The position numbers and the translations under genes are program-made. Below are positions 30,361-42,507 of a DNA stretch of 64,000 nt, piece by piece. Each line of letters begins with the position of its first letter. The stretch's first letter is position 1. Where the stretch lies: the NCBI GenBank assembly GCA_903900805.1, contig CAIUOP010000075.1:1-64000 (forward strand), written 5' to 3'. Under the pieces are notes generated by a model. The model had not been told where the DNA came from. It ran no database searches and saw only the letters and a program-made list of their open reading frames with translations. The stretch comes from an uncultured beta proteobacterium. GTDB taxonomy: Bacteria; Pseudomonadota; Gammaproteobacteria; Burkholderiales; Burkholderiaceae.

Positions 30361-31007
30361 AAGCGTGTTAAGTCAAATTGAGAGAGCTCAGACTCTGTAT
30401 CAACATCTGCGATGTAAGCTTCATTATCAGTAACAAAAATCTGCACTAGCTCTGGATGCTGATCCATAAAGGGTCTACACACCATTTTCGGGGTTGCCAA
30501 AATATTAGCGATGACTTTGCCTGAAAATGCTACCGGGTTGCCACGTTGTTGCCCTACCATTGGCAATACAACTTCTGTTTTCTGATCACGCCGCTTAAAT
30601 TCTTGAAGTAATGCATCAATCTCAATAGCGCCCACTAGCGGTTGATCGCATAGCGCAATCAACAAAACCTCGTAATCGCTCTTTAAGGTTTCAAGCCCCA
30701 AACGCACTGAAGATGCTTGCCCTAGTTCTGGCTGTGGATTGCGAATATATTCAATTGGCAAGTCGAGATCTGCTTTGAGCTTGGCCAACTTAGACTCGAT
30801 CACATCAGCATAAAAACCAGTGACCACCAAGAATTCTATGGGTGAAAATGCTTTGATTGCATAACTGAAATGGCTTAATAGGCTTTGACCATCCTTTTGT
30901 AATAGGGCTTTGGGCGTTGATCCCAAACGACTGCCCTCACCTGCAGCTAGCAACAGAACTGCTAAGCGGAGATTAGTGGTGCCTGATTGCTTACCTAAAG
31001 ATGTCAT
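30357..31007 (-). CDS. MobA-like nucleotidyltransferase (MocA family)
   Basis: VLLLAAGEGSRLGSTPKALL; RGNPVAFSGK. Confidence 0.85.
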   Translation of the reverse strand: MTSLGKQSGTTNLRLAVLLLAAGEGSRLGSTPKALLQKDGQSLLSHFSYAIKAFSPIEFLVVTGFYADVIESKLAKLKADLDLPIEYIRNPQPELGQASSVRLGLETLKSDYEVLLIALCDQPLVGAIEIDALLQEFKRRDQKTEVVLPMVGQQRGNPVAFSGKVIANILATPKMVCRPFMDQHPELVQIFVTDNEAYIADVDTESELSQFDLTRF

Positions 31008-31062
31008 TAGAGTGATAATAAATAGGAATCTAGAAAAATAAACAATAAAGATAAATCACAGC

Positions 31063-32022
31063 ATGAATAGCACCGATTTAAGCGTTCTTCGCTCTGCCGT
31101 CAGTTGGCTTCAAGCCGGCCACTCCGTGGCCATTGCTACAGTCGTGCAAACTTGGGGGTCCGCCCCAAGACCTATTGGCTCTTGGCTTGCAATTCGGGAG
31201 GATGGTCAAGTAGCTGGTTCTGTTTCTGGTGGTTGCGTTGAGGATGACTTAATTCGCCGGGTGCAAACAGAAATTCTGACTAGAGCTACCCCTGAAATGG
31301 TGATTTACGGAGTCAGTCAGCAAGAAGCGGCACGCTTTGGATTGCCTTGCGGTGGGACCTTAAGACTGTTGGTTGAGCCAAAGCCTGAGCTGGTAGTTCT
31401 GGAGAAGTTACTTACACAAATTGCTGCCCATCAAATTACCCGGCGTACAGTCAATTTAAGTTCAGGCCAATCCACCTTAAGTGCTGGGTCTCGTAATGAC
31501 CAATTTATTTGCAACGATCAAGAGATGCAAACTACTTACGGGCCGCGTTGGCGTATGGTCATTATTGGCGCTGGTCAACTATCGCTGTACACAGCAGATT
31601 TTGCAATAGCATCTGACTTTGAAGTGATTGTGATTGATCCGCGTGAGGAATATGCAGAAGGCTTAAATCGTGAAGATTTGATCTTCATTAAAGGCATGCC
31701 AGATGATGTCTTGCTTGAAATTGGGGTTGATCAGCATACTGCTGTTGTAGCCCTAACGCATGACCCTAAGCTAGATGATATGGCGCTGATGGAGGCCTTG
31801 AAGTCACCCGCTTTTTATGTGGGTGCATTAGGTAGCAGAAAGAACACTCAAAAACGCAAAGAGCGCCTCTTAGAGTTCGATCTTAATCAAGCGCAAGTTG
31901 ATCGGCTCCATGGCCCAGTGGGCCTTTATATCGGAGCGCTAACCCCACCAGAGATTGCAGTATCGATTCTGGCGGAGGTTATTGCCGTGAAATATAGCGT
32001 CAGTATTCCAAAGAAAAACTAG
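31063..32022 (+). CDS. XdhC/CoxI-family molybdoenzyme maturation factor
   Basis: ATVVQTWGSAPRPIGSWLAI, GSVSGGCVEDDLI, GALGSRKNTQKRKERL Rossmann C-terminal domain. Confidence 0.92.
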   Translation: MNSTDLSVLRSAVSWLQAGHSVAIATVVQTWGSAPRPIGSWLAIREDGQVAGSVSGGCVEDDLIRRVQTEILTRATPEMVIYGVSQQEAARFGLPCGGTLRLLVEPKPELVVLEKLLTQIAAHQITRRTVNLSSGQSTLSAGSRNDQFICNDQEMQTTYGPRWRMVIIGAGQLSLYTADFAIASDFEVIVIDPREEYAEGLNREDLIFIKGMPDDVLLEIGVDQHTAVVALTHDPKLDDMALMEALKSPAFYVGALGSRKNTQKRKERLLEFDLNQAQVDRLHGPVGLYIGALTPPEIAVSILAEVIAVKYSVSIPKKN

Positions 32023-32026
32023 TGAA

Positions 32027-34468
32027 TTAATTCGCTTTAAGCTTACCGTCTTTCAAGCGTGGCTCAACAAAGTGACCTTTGCGCGCACGATTACCAGCAA
32101 ATGATTTAAGCGTCTTTGCATCTAGATTGAGCTCTGTTGGTTTACCAGCACGACCAGCGCCAGAATAAGATGCACCGTCTGGACCCACAGCAATTGCTGA
32201 CGCTAAGAACTCTTTATCATCTAAGCCCATCAGAATGACGCCTCTGCCACCTGTTGGTAAGCGCTTTAGATCCCCCAACGGGAATACCAGTAATTTAGAA
32301 GCTTGTGACAAGCAGGCCACTTGTTTCATACCAGCATGAACCTTTACTGCACCTAATGGTGCATCGCCGGTCATTTTGGCATCAATACTGACAAACGATT
32401 TACCTGCTTTGTTTCGGGTACTCATATCGGCTACATTTGCCAAAAAGCCATACCCTGCTTTAGTAGAAAGTAAGACTAAGTCATCTGGCTGGCCAGCGTA
32501 ATAAGCCACCATTTGTGAGCCAGGGGCCAAGTTCACAAAGCTGGTTAATGGCGAACCATCACCACGTGCACCTGGTAATTCGCTAATGGGCACTGTATAG
32601 ACTCTGCCATCACTGCCAAAACCTTGCATTACATCGACCGTGCGAACCTCAAAGGTGTCATACATGGCATCGCCTGCTTTGAAGCCAAATTGGGTGGAAT
32701 CATGCTCATGTCCTTGACGCACGCGCACCCAACCTTTTTGAGAAACAATCACTGTCACTGGTTCATCAATGACCTTAGTTTCTGCAATAGCCCGTTTGTC
32801 TTCCTGAATTAAGGTGCGACGATCATCACCAAAATCTTTCAGGTCAGATTCAATTTCCTTGATGATGCGTTTACGCAGTACTGAATCGCTTTGTAGCAAA
32901 CCGTCTAAATCATCTCGCTCCGCTTTAAGCTCTTTGAGTTCTTGTTCAATCTTGATGCCCTCAAGACGGGCCAACTGGCGCAAACGAATATCCAAAATGT
33001 CTTCAGCTTGACGATCAGATAATTTGAACTCTTTGATGAGGTCGACTTTAGGCTCATCACTATTGCGAATAATCTTAATGACCTTATCAATATTGAGAAG
33101 AACGGTTAATCGTCCTTCCAATATATGCATACGATCTTTGACTTTGCCTAAGCGGTATTGTGTGCGGCGGGTTACGGTAGCGACCCTAAACTCAACCCAT
33201 TCGGTCAGAATCTCTTTGAGGCCTTTTTGGCGTGGACGACCATCATTCCCAATCATCACCAAGTTCATTGGCGCATTCGATTCGAGTGAGGTATGCGCCA
33301 ATAAAAGATTGGCAAACTCATTCACATCAATATTTTTACTCTTCGGCTCAAAGACCAAACGTACTGCGGCGTCTTTACTAGATTCATCACGAACACCATC
33401 TAATACATTTAAAATGGTGGACTTCAGATTGTTTTGCTCAGGAGTAAGCGTCTTTTTACCGACTCTCACTTTTGGATTGGTAATCTCTTCAATCTCTTGC
33501 AGTACGCGCTGAGATGAAGTTGCTGGTGGCAATTCATTGACAACAATTTGCCATTGGCCACGGGCCAATTCTTCAACCGACCAGCGGGCACGTACCTTAA
33601 TGCTGCCCCGGCCAGTTTCATAAATCTGGGCGATCTCCGCAGTAGAGGAAATGATTTGACCGCCGCCTGGATAGTCAGGGCCAGGCATGATTCCCAGTAA
33701 ATCAGAGGTTGATAGCTTGGGAGACTTCATCAGGGCAATGGCAGCACTAGCAACTTCACGCAAATTATGGGAAGGAATCTCTGTTGCCATACCAACGGCA
33801 ATACCAGATGCACCATTTAAAAGAACAAATGGCAAACGTGCTGGCAATACCTTAGGCTCCTGAAATGAGCCATCATAGTTAGGCGCGAAATCAACTGTTC
33901 CTTCATCAATTTCACTTAATAACAAACCTGCAATCTTCGTTAAACGCGCTTCGGTATAACGCATCGCAGCTGCACCATCACCATCACGTGAGCCAAAGTT
34001 GCCTTGACCATCAATTAAGGGATAACGCAATGAGAAGCTTTGTGCCAAGCGAACTAAAGCGTCATAAGCAGATTGATCGCCATGGGGATGGAACTTACCA
34101 AGCACATCACCCACAACTCGGGCGCTCTTTACTGGCTTGGCATCAGCACGCAGACCCATTTCGCTCATGGAGAACAAAATGCGCCGTTGTACTGGCTTCT
34201 GACCGTCAGATACTTCTGGTAAAGCGCGTCCTTTAACTACGCTAATCGCGTAATCGAGATAAGCACGCTCTGCATAAACTGCTAAGGTCAAACTGTCCTT
34301 GTTGTCTTCATTCAGATCCATGGTCTTTGGATCATGAGGATCATTTGGTCCCTTGGGTCCTTTGGCGGACGACCTTACTTTAGGGGTCTCTTCAAGCTCA
34401 ACTTGATCGGAAAATAAATCAGCCTGTTGTGTGGCTGGTTTTTTACCTGGAGTTTTTTTTGTTGCCAT
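32027..34468 (-). CDS. parC: DNA topoisomerase IV subunit A
   Basis: 813 aa; [46 protein letters not shown] catalytic Tyr. Confidence 0.96.
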   Translation of the reverse strand: MATKKTPGKKPATQQADLFSDQVELEETPKVRSSAKGPKGPNDPHDPKTMDLNEDNKDSLTLAVYAERAYLDYAISVVKGRALPEVSDGQKPVQRRILFSMSEMGLRADAKPVKSARVVGDVLGKFHPHGDQSAYDALVRLAQSFSLRYPLIDGQGNFGSRDGDGAAAMRYTEARLTKIAGLLLSEIDEGTVDFAPNYDGSFQEPKVLPARLPFVLLNGASGIAVGMATEIPSHNLREVASAAIALMKSPKLSTSDLLGIMPGPDYPGGGQIISSTAEIAQIYETGRGSIKVRARWSVEELARGQWQIVVNELPPATSSQRVLQEIEEITNPKVRVGKKTLTPEQNNLKSTILNVLDGVRDESSKDAAVRLVFEPKSKNIDVNEFANLLLAHTSLESNAPMNLVMIGNDGRPRQKGLKEILTEWVEFRVATVTRRTQYRLGKVKDRMHILEGRLTVLLNIDKVIKIIRNSDEPKVDLIKEFKLSDRQAEDILDIRLRQLARLEGIKIEQELKELKAERDDLDGLLQSDSVLRKRIIKEIESDLKDFGDDRRTLIQEDKRAIAETKVIDEPVTVIVSQKGWVRVRQGHEHDSTQFGFKAGDAMYDTFEVRTVDVMQGFGSDGRVYTVPISELPGARGDGSPLTSFVNLAPGSQMVAYYAGQPDDLVLLSTKAGYGFLANVADMSTRNKAGKSFVSIDAKMTGDAPLGAVKVHAGMKQVACLSQASKLLVFPLGDLKRLPTGGRGVILMGLDDKEFLASAIAVGPDGASYSGAGRAGKPTELNLDAKTLKSFAGNRARKGHFVEPRLKDGKLKAN

Positions 34469-36456
34469 TAAATGTCTGCCTCAACTTCATTGCCACGCTC
34501 TTCTAGCCAATCACGTCTTGCACCAGATTCAGATTTACCCATCAGCATATCCATAGTTTTGAAGGTTTCATCTTCGGTCCAAGAGCCTAAGGTCACTGGT
34601 AATAAGCGTCTTGTGTCTGGATTTAGCGTGGTATCCCATAACTGCTCCGCACTCATCTCTCCTAAGCCTTTAAAGCGAGAGATTTGCCAAGCAGATTCTT
34701 TCACGCCATCTTTGCGTAATTTATCTTCAATCGCTTGCAGCTCACTGGCATCGAGCGCATAAATTTTTTGGGCTGGTTTTTTACCACGCGCTGGAGCATC
34801 TACCCTAAAGAGCGGCGGCCTAGAAATATATATATGACCTAGATCAATCAACTTAGGAAAATGCTTATAGAACAGGGTTAACAGGAGCACCTGAATATGC
34901 GCTCCATCAACGTCAGCATCAGACAAAATACAAACCTTGCCGTATCGTAAGTTAGATAGATCGGGGTCATCATTCAGACCATGCGGATCTACGCCAATTG
35001 CGACCGCAATATCGTGGACTTCATTATTCGCAAATAAACGATCTCGCTCTGCTTCCCAAGTATTGAGGACCTTACCGCGCAGGGGCAGGATGGCTTGGTA
35101 TTCTTTATTGCGCCCCATTTTGGCTGAGCCGCCAGCTGAATCACCCTCAACCAGAAAGATTTCATTCATGGAAATGTCTTGGCTCTCGCAGTCGGTGAGC
35201 TTTCCAGGCAGAACAGCAACGCCAGAAGATTTTTTCTTCTCAACCTTCTGACCAGCCCTGGTTCTCGCCTGAGCTTGCTTAATCACCAAATCAGCCAGTT
35301 TGCGACCGTAATCGACATGCTGGTTGAGCCAAAGTTCTAAGGCAGACTTTGCATAGCCCGATACCAATCTGACAGCATCGCGAGAATTTAAGCGTTCTTT
35401 AATTTGACCTTGAAATTGTGGGTCCAATACTTTGGCGGACAAAATAAAAGAAGCTCGTGCAAATACGTCTTCGGGCATGAGCTTGACACCTTTCGGTTGC
35501 AGCGCATGCATTTCAATAAAGCCTTTGACGGCATTAAAAAGACCTTCACGCAAACCACTCTCATGTGTGCCACCAGCAGGTGTTGGAATCAGATTCACAT
35601 AGCTCTCGCGCACAGGTGCACCATCTTCAGTCCAACTCACAACCCAGGCAGCGCCCTCGCCTTCGGCAAATGAATCGTCTTCACCGGTACCAGTAGCGTA
35701 TTGCTCTGCTTCGAATGGTGGAATGACTTCTGGGCCATGCCCAGCTTGGGCAATCGCTTCATTTAAGTAGCCACGAAGGCCTTGAGCGTATTGCCAAGTT
35801 TGACTATCGCCAGACTTTTCTTGAATGAGGGTCACTTTCACGCCAGGCAATAGCACTGCCTTAGAACGCAAGAGACGAATCAGGTCAGCCATGGGAATAG
35901 CTGAACTATCAAAATACTTACCGTCAGGCCAAGCACGCACGCGCGTGCCATGCGATTTATCTTGTTTAGATGATGGCTTTGTTTTGAGCTTCTCGATCAC
36001 TCTGCCATCGGCAAAAGTCAAAGTAGAGATCTGACCATCACGCCAAACCGTCACTTCTAGTCTTTTGGAGAGTGCGTTGGTTACTGAAACCCCAACGCCA
36101 TGCAAACCACCAGAGAATGCATAAGCACCTCCGGATCCTTTTTCAAATTTGCCACCAGCATGCAATTGGGTAAATACGATTTCGACTACGGGTAGTTTTT
36201 CAGTAGGATGCATTCCAACTGGAATTCCTCGACCATCATCTTCTACGCTCACGCTACCGTCGGTATGCATGGTCACAATAATGTGTTTGCCAAACCCACC
36301 TAATGCTTCGTCTGAGGCGTTATCTAAGACTTCTTGAATCACATGCAAGGGATTATCAGTTCGGGTGTACATCCCCGGGCGCTGGCGGACGGGTTCTAGA
36401 CCTTTTAGGACCTGAATCGACGATTCGCTGTATTCGGATGTTTTACGGGTAGCCAT
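34468..36456 (-). CDS. parE: DNA topoisomerase IV subunit B
   Basis: [43 protein letters not shown]; overlaps parC start. Confidence 0.96.
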   Translation of the reverse strand: MATRKTSEYSESSIQVLKGLEPVRQRPGMYTRTDNPLHVIQEVLDNASDEALGGFGKHIIVTMHTDGSVSVEDDGRGIPVGMHPTEKLPVVEIVFTQLHAGGKFEKGSGGAYAFSGGLHGVGVSVTNALSKRLEVTVWRDGQISTLTFADGRVIEKLKTKPSSKQDKSHGTRVRAWPDGKYFDSSAIPMADLIRLLRSKAVLLPGVKVTLIQEKSGDSQTWQYAQGLRGYLNEAIAQAGHGPEVIPPFEAEQYATGTGEDDSFAEGEGAAWVVSWTEDGAPVRESYVNLIPTPAGGTHESGLREGLFNAVKGFIEMHALQPKGVKLMPEDVFARASFILSAKVLDPQFQGQIKERLNSRDAVRLVSGYAKSALELWLNQHVDYGRKLADLVIKQAQARTRAGQKVEKKKSSGVAVLPGKLTDCESQDISMNEIFLVEGDSAGGSAKMGRNKEYQAILPLRGKVLNTWEAERDRLFANNEVHDIAVAIGVDPHGLNDDPDLSNLRYGKVCILSDADVDGAHIQVLLLTLFYKHFPKLIDLGHIYISRPPLFRVDAPARGKKPAQKIYALDASELQAIEDKLRKDGVKESAWQISRFKGLGEMSAEQLWDTTLNPDTRRLLPVTLGSWTEDETFKTMDMLMGKSESGARRDWLEERGNEVEADI

Positions 36457-36535
36457 GCGCGCAAATTGTAGTCATGTCTGAGCTCAAAGCGGAACTTTTC
36501 AAGAATTCCCCTGCCATCCATGCCAAAATCAGGGC

Positions 36536-37756
36536 ATGGGAGCCTTAAGTCATATTCGTGTTTTAGACCTTAGCCGGGTGCTGGCTGGCCCTTGGTGCGC
36601 TCAAAACTTGGCAGATCTCGGTGCCGACGTCATTAAAGTCGAACGGCCAGGCGCTGGAGACGACACCCGCCATTGGGGGCCACCTTTTGCTAAAGATGTC
36701 AATGGCAAGGAAACCGAAGAGTCTGCCTACTTCATTTGCATCAATCGAAATAAACGTTCCATCACAATCGATATTGCTAAACCTGAGGGTCAGGAGATCA
36801 TTCGTAAGCTTGCAGCCGAGTCGGATGTGGTGATTGAAAACTATAAAGTTGGAGATTTAGCTAAATACGGCCTTGATTATGAGAGCCTTAAAAAAGTGAA
36901 GCCCGATGTAGTCTATTGCTCGATTACTGGCTTTGGTCAAACTGGTCCTTATGCAAAACGCCCTGGTTACGATTTCATTATTCAGGGCATGGGTGGCTTC
37001 ATGAGCATTACCGGTGAGGCTCATGATTTTGAGGGTGCTAGCCCCCAAAAATCAGGAGTTGCGATTGCCGACATTTTTACGGGCATGTATGCCTCTTCCG
37101 CAATTCTGGCGGCCATCATTCATCGCGATCGCACTGGTGAAGGCCAATATATTGATATGTCCTTGCTCGATACGCAGATTGCCGTGATGGCTAATATGTC
37201 TAGCGCCTACCTCACCTCTAATGAAATACCTAAGCGCTGGGGTAATGCTTCTCCTATCATCGTCCCTTATCAAACTTTTCCAACTTCAGATGGTTGGATT
37301 ATTGTGGCAGCTGGTAATGATGGCCAGTTCAGACAGTTTGTTACCGTCGGCGGGGAGGCGCACTTAGCCGATAACCCACTTTATTTAAATAATCCATTAC
37401 GCGTTCAACATCGCAAGCAATTAGTTCCGCTGCTAGAACAAATGACCCGTAAAAAACCGAAGGGTGAATGGATTGCCTTATTAGAAAAAGCAAAGGTTCC
37501 TTGTGGTCCCATTAATAACCTCAAAGAAGTATTTGAGAATGAACAAGTAATTGCTAGAAATGTTTTATTAAATGTACCTCACCCCACCGTTGGCAATATG
37601 AAATTGGTTGCTAGCCCAATGAAGCTTTCTAAAACGCCAACTGAAGTTCGGATGGCGCCACCAACACTGGGCCAACATACCGAAGAAATCTTGCATGATC
37701 GACTCAAGCTCAATGATCAGGCGATTCATGAGTTGCGCGCCAAAGAAATCATTTAA
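36536..37756 (+). CDS. CaiB/BaiF (class III) CoA-transferase
   Basis: IRVLDLSRVLAGPWCAQNLADLGADVIKVERPGAGDDTR. Confidence 0.94.
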   Translation: MGALSHIRVLDLSRVLAGPWCAQNLADLGADVIKVERPGAGDDTRHWGPPFAKDVNGKETEESAYFICINRNKRSITIDIAKPEGQEIIRKLAAESDVVIENYKVGDLAKYGLDYESLKKVKPDVVYCSITGFGQTGPYAKRPGYDFIIQGMGGFMSITGEAHDFEGASPQKSGVAIADIFTGMYASSAILAAIIHRDRTGEGQYIDMSLLDTQIAVMANMSSAYLTSNEIPKRWGNASPIIVPYQTFPTSDGWIIVAAGNDGQFRQFVTVGGEAHLADNPLYLNNPLRVQHRKQLVPLLEQMTRKKPKGEWIALLEKAKVPCGPINNLKEVFENEQVIARNVLLNVPHPTVGNMKLVASPMKLSKTPTEVRMAPPTLGQHTEEILHDRLKLNDQAIHELRAKEII

Positions 37757-37759
37757 GCC

Positions 37760-38986
37760 ATGACCGCCATCAAACCATCGCTCACCGTTAAACAAGTCCT
37801 CATCTTTGGGGGCTTCATGGTCACCATGTCTATGGGTATTCGTCATGGCTTTGGCTTATTTAATCTTCCAATTACCTCCGCTAATGAGTGGGGTCGCGAA
37901 ACATTTGCCTTAACCATTGCTTTGCAAAATCTCACTTGGGGCGTATTTCAACCCATCACAGGGGCGTTGGCTGATCGTTATGGTGCATTCAAGATCATGG
38001 TAGCTGGTGGCCTTCTATATGCCTTAGGTTTGGCTGGCATGGCAGTTTCTACCGATATCCTCAATTTCACGATTGCCGGTGGCTTACTCATTGGTCTGGC
38101 GCAAACTGCAACTACCTATAGCGTGGTCTATGGAATCTTAGGCCGAAATGTTCCAGCAGATAAACGGGTTTGGGCAATGGGTGTTGCTGCAGCTGCAGGA
38201 TCTTTTGGGCAGTTTCTGATGATTCCTGCAGAGCAAGGCTTATTAAGCGCCTTTGGAGCTCAAGACGCGCTCCTATTGCTAGCGCTGATGGCCAGTCTCA
38301 TGATTCCAACCGCTTATATGCTGCGTGAGAAAAATTTTGTTCAGAACAATAATCTGGGTGATCAAACCATTAAGCAGGCTTTAAAGGAGGCCATGGGTAA
38401 TCCGAGTTTTCGTTTGCTGACTTTGGGTTATTTTGTCTGTGGCTTCCAAGTAGTTTTCATTGCAGTGCATCTCGCACCGTATCTCAAAGATCTCTCATCA
38501 ACTTATCCCTCTGTTGCATCTCCCGTAGTAGCTACTACCGCATTAGCCCTCATTGGACTATTTAATGTGTTTGGTACGTTTGGTGCTGGCGTCTTGGGCC
38601 AACGCTTTCCGAAACGCTATTTACTCTCCGGTATCTACTTGACACGATCTGTCGCAATTATCGGCTTCTTACTCCTGCCCTTAAGTCCAACAACAACCTA
38701 TATATTCGCAGCAATTATGGGCTTCTTATGGCTATCGACTGTGCCACTGACAAACGCAATCGTTGCGCAGATCTTTGGCGTTAAATACCTGAGCATGCTT
38801 TCTGGCCTAGTATTCTTTTCTCATCAACTTGGCAGCTTCTGTGGGGCATTCTTGGGCGGCTACTTATTCGATCGCACTGGCTCTTATTTGATCGTTTGGG
38901 AAATTGCCATCGCATTAGGTGTCTTTGCCTTCTTAGTGAACTTACCGGTTAAAGAGCGTGCAATCAGTAGAACAGTCAACGCATGA
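37760..38986 (+). CDS. MFS transporter
   Basis: 408 aa, 12-TM pattern, GALADRYGAFKIMVAGG. Confidence 0.9.
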   Translation: MTAIKPSLTVKQVLIFGGFMVTMSMGIRHGFGLFNLPITSANEWGRETFALTIALQNLTWGVFQPITGALADRYGAFKIMVAGGLLYALGLAGMAVSTDILNFTIAGGLLIGLAQTATTYSVVYGILGRNVPADKRVWAMGVAAAAGSFGQFLMIPAEQGLLSAFGAQDALLLLALMASLMIPTAYMLREKNFVQNNNLGDQTIKQALKEAMGNPSFRLLTLGYFVCGFQVVFIAVHLAPYLKDLSSTYPSVASPVVATTALALIGLFNVFGTFGAGVLGQRFPKRYLLSGIYLTRSVAIIGFLLLPLSPTTTYIFAAIMGFLWLSTVPLTNAIVAQIFGVKYLSMLSGLVFFSHQLGSFCGAFLGGYLFDRTGSYLIVWEIAIALGVFAFLVNLPVKERAISRTVNA

Positions 38987-39123
38987 TCAATAAATTTTCT
39001 TTATGGCAATGGGTGTTTTATAGTTTCACCCTGTTTGTCTTGCTAGTCATTTTTTCTGCCTACTTTGCGCCTGACATGATGGTTGCCATTACTACTCAAG
39101 TTTGGGCTTTGTGTGGCTGGTAA
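38983..39123 (+). CDS. Putative 46-aa single-pass membrane microprotein
   Basis: MINKFSLWQWVFYSFTLFVLLVIFSAYFAPDMMVAITTQVWALCGW*; ATG overlaps the MFS TGA (ATGA). Below the size cutoff of the ORF track. Confidence 0.6.
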   Translation: MINKFSLWQWVFYSFTLFVLLVIFSAYFAPDMMVAITTQVWALCGW

Positions 39124-39142
39124 TAGTTTTAAAAATGAGTAT

Positions 39143-39169
39143 TTAATTTCCTTAATTTCCTTAATTTCC
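39143..39169. repeat. Three perfect tandem copies of TTAATTTCC (9 bp)
   Basis: Direct reading: ttaatttcc ttaatttcc ttaatttcc. Confidence 0.9.
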
Positions 39170-39196
39170 ATAACATAGATTGATATCGGATTCAAA

Positions 39197-39271
39197 CTCG
39201 CCGTAGCACAATGGATAGTGCACATGCCTCCTAAGCGTGGGATACAGGTTCGATTCCTGTCGGCGGGACCA
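39197..39271 (+). tRNA. tRNA-Arg (anticodon CCU), CCA encoded
   Basis: ctcgccgtagcacaatggatagtgcacatgcctcctaagcgtgggatacaggttcgattcctgtcggcgggacca; anticodon loop CTCCTAA. Confidence 0.94.
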
Positions 39272-39286
39272 CGAAATCATCAAAAC

Positions 39287-39309
39287 TTATCCACAGGTAA
39301 TGTGGATAA
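39287..39309. promoter_or_regulatory. Inverted pair of perfect DnaA boxes
   Basis: TTATCCACA-ggtaa-TGTGGATAA. Confidence 0.65.
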
Positions 39310-39505
39310 ATCAGCAAAAGTTTTCCTAAGTCATAGATTTGTATAGAGTGATCTGACCTGCTTAAATTATTGGCAGCTATTGAGATCTGTTTGCTGCGAT
39401 TGCATATGAAAATATATTGATGCGCACCGGAAATTTTTATGTTAAGAATCATTGCCAAATAGGCTAAAAACCCCAAAATTGGCAAGTTCCCTTAAACTCC
39501 AAACT

Positions 39506-40339
39506 ATGAATAGCCTATCAACCAGCTCGCTCGCGGCCTTAGAGGAAATGCTTCAAAACACGGCGCGTTCTGCTCCAGCTGACTTTCTGCCGATTCATCT
39601 TTCTAAGGATTTGGAGGGCGAACAAGTCATTGGTCACTTAAATCCAGAATTCATCCCCTACTTACAAGACTCACTCAAAAAAGAATCCATTCCACTAATC
39701 TCAATCAGAAATGATTGCTTAGCGATTAAGTTTGCTCGCCCCAAAGAGTTATCTGCCAGCCTAGCTCAATTAGCGGACAAAATGCGTGCAGGTGGTTATG
39801 TTCCGGGTTGGCGCAATGAAGATTTTGCGTGGCTGGATCAACATGGCCACCAATACTTTCGCTTAGAGCGTGCTGCGTTTCGGACCTTTGGATTGCGGAG
39901 CATGGCAACGCATATCAATGGCTACACCAAATCCGGCTTGCTTTGGTTGGGTAGACGTAGTGAGACAAAATCAACCGACCCAGGTAAGTTAGACAATCTG
40001 GCAGCTGGTGGTATTTCTGCTGATGAGACCCCTTGGGTTTGTGCAAAACGCGAACTTTGGGAAGAAGCTGGAGTGCCGCCACAAATTGCCGATCAAGTTG
40101 AACCTGTTGGTCGCATCCATATGCGTCGCCCCATTCCTGGGCGAGGCTTTCATGATGAGCAACTCTTTATCTATGACCTAGAACTCCCCGATCAGTTTGT
40201 TCCAACCAATCATGATGGTGAAGTCAGTGGCTTTATCCAGATCTCCCTGGCCGAAGCTGCTGCCCGGATCTTGGCAGACGAATTTACGAGTGACGCTGCT
40301 TTTGTTACAGCCGACTACATTCTGCGCCGCAATAAATAG
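39506..40339 (+). CDS. DUF4743/Nudix hydrolase
   Basis: Nudix box variant GGISADETPWVCAKRELWEEAGVP; N-terminal DUF4743-like region; directly upstream of thi cluster. Start at MNSLSTSS. Confidence 0.85.
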   Translation: MNSLSTSSLAALEEMLQNTARSAPADFLPIHLSKDLEGEQVIGHLNPEFIPYLQDSLKKESIPLISIRNDCLAIKFARPKELSASLAQLADKMRAGGYVPGWRNEDFAWLDQHGHQYFRLERAAFRTFGLRSMATHINGYTKSGLLWLGRRSETKSTDPGKLDNLAAGGISADETPWVCAKRELWEEAGVPPQIADQVEPVGRIHMRRPIPGRGFHDEQLFIYDLELPDQFVPTNHDGEVSGFIQISLAEAAARILADEFTSDAAFVTADYILRRNK

Positions 40340-40419
40340 GTTTTTGAAGCTCTTATGGGGGTCTTGATGAGTGTCATGCACCCAAATCCAATTTCGTGGT
40401 TAAATCCTAATTAAGGATG

Positions 40420-42496
<2,077 letters not shown>

Positions 42497-42507
42497 ATCA
42501 TCCTACC

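Noticed and set aside
33024-33512. 162-aa plus-strand ORF
   Set aside because: Antisense shadow of parC; Arg/Ser-rich and no family signature.
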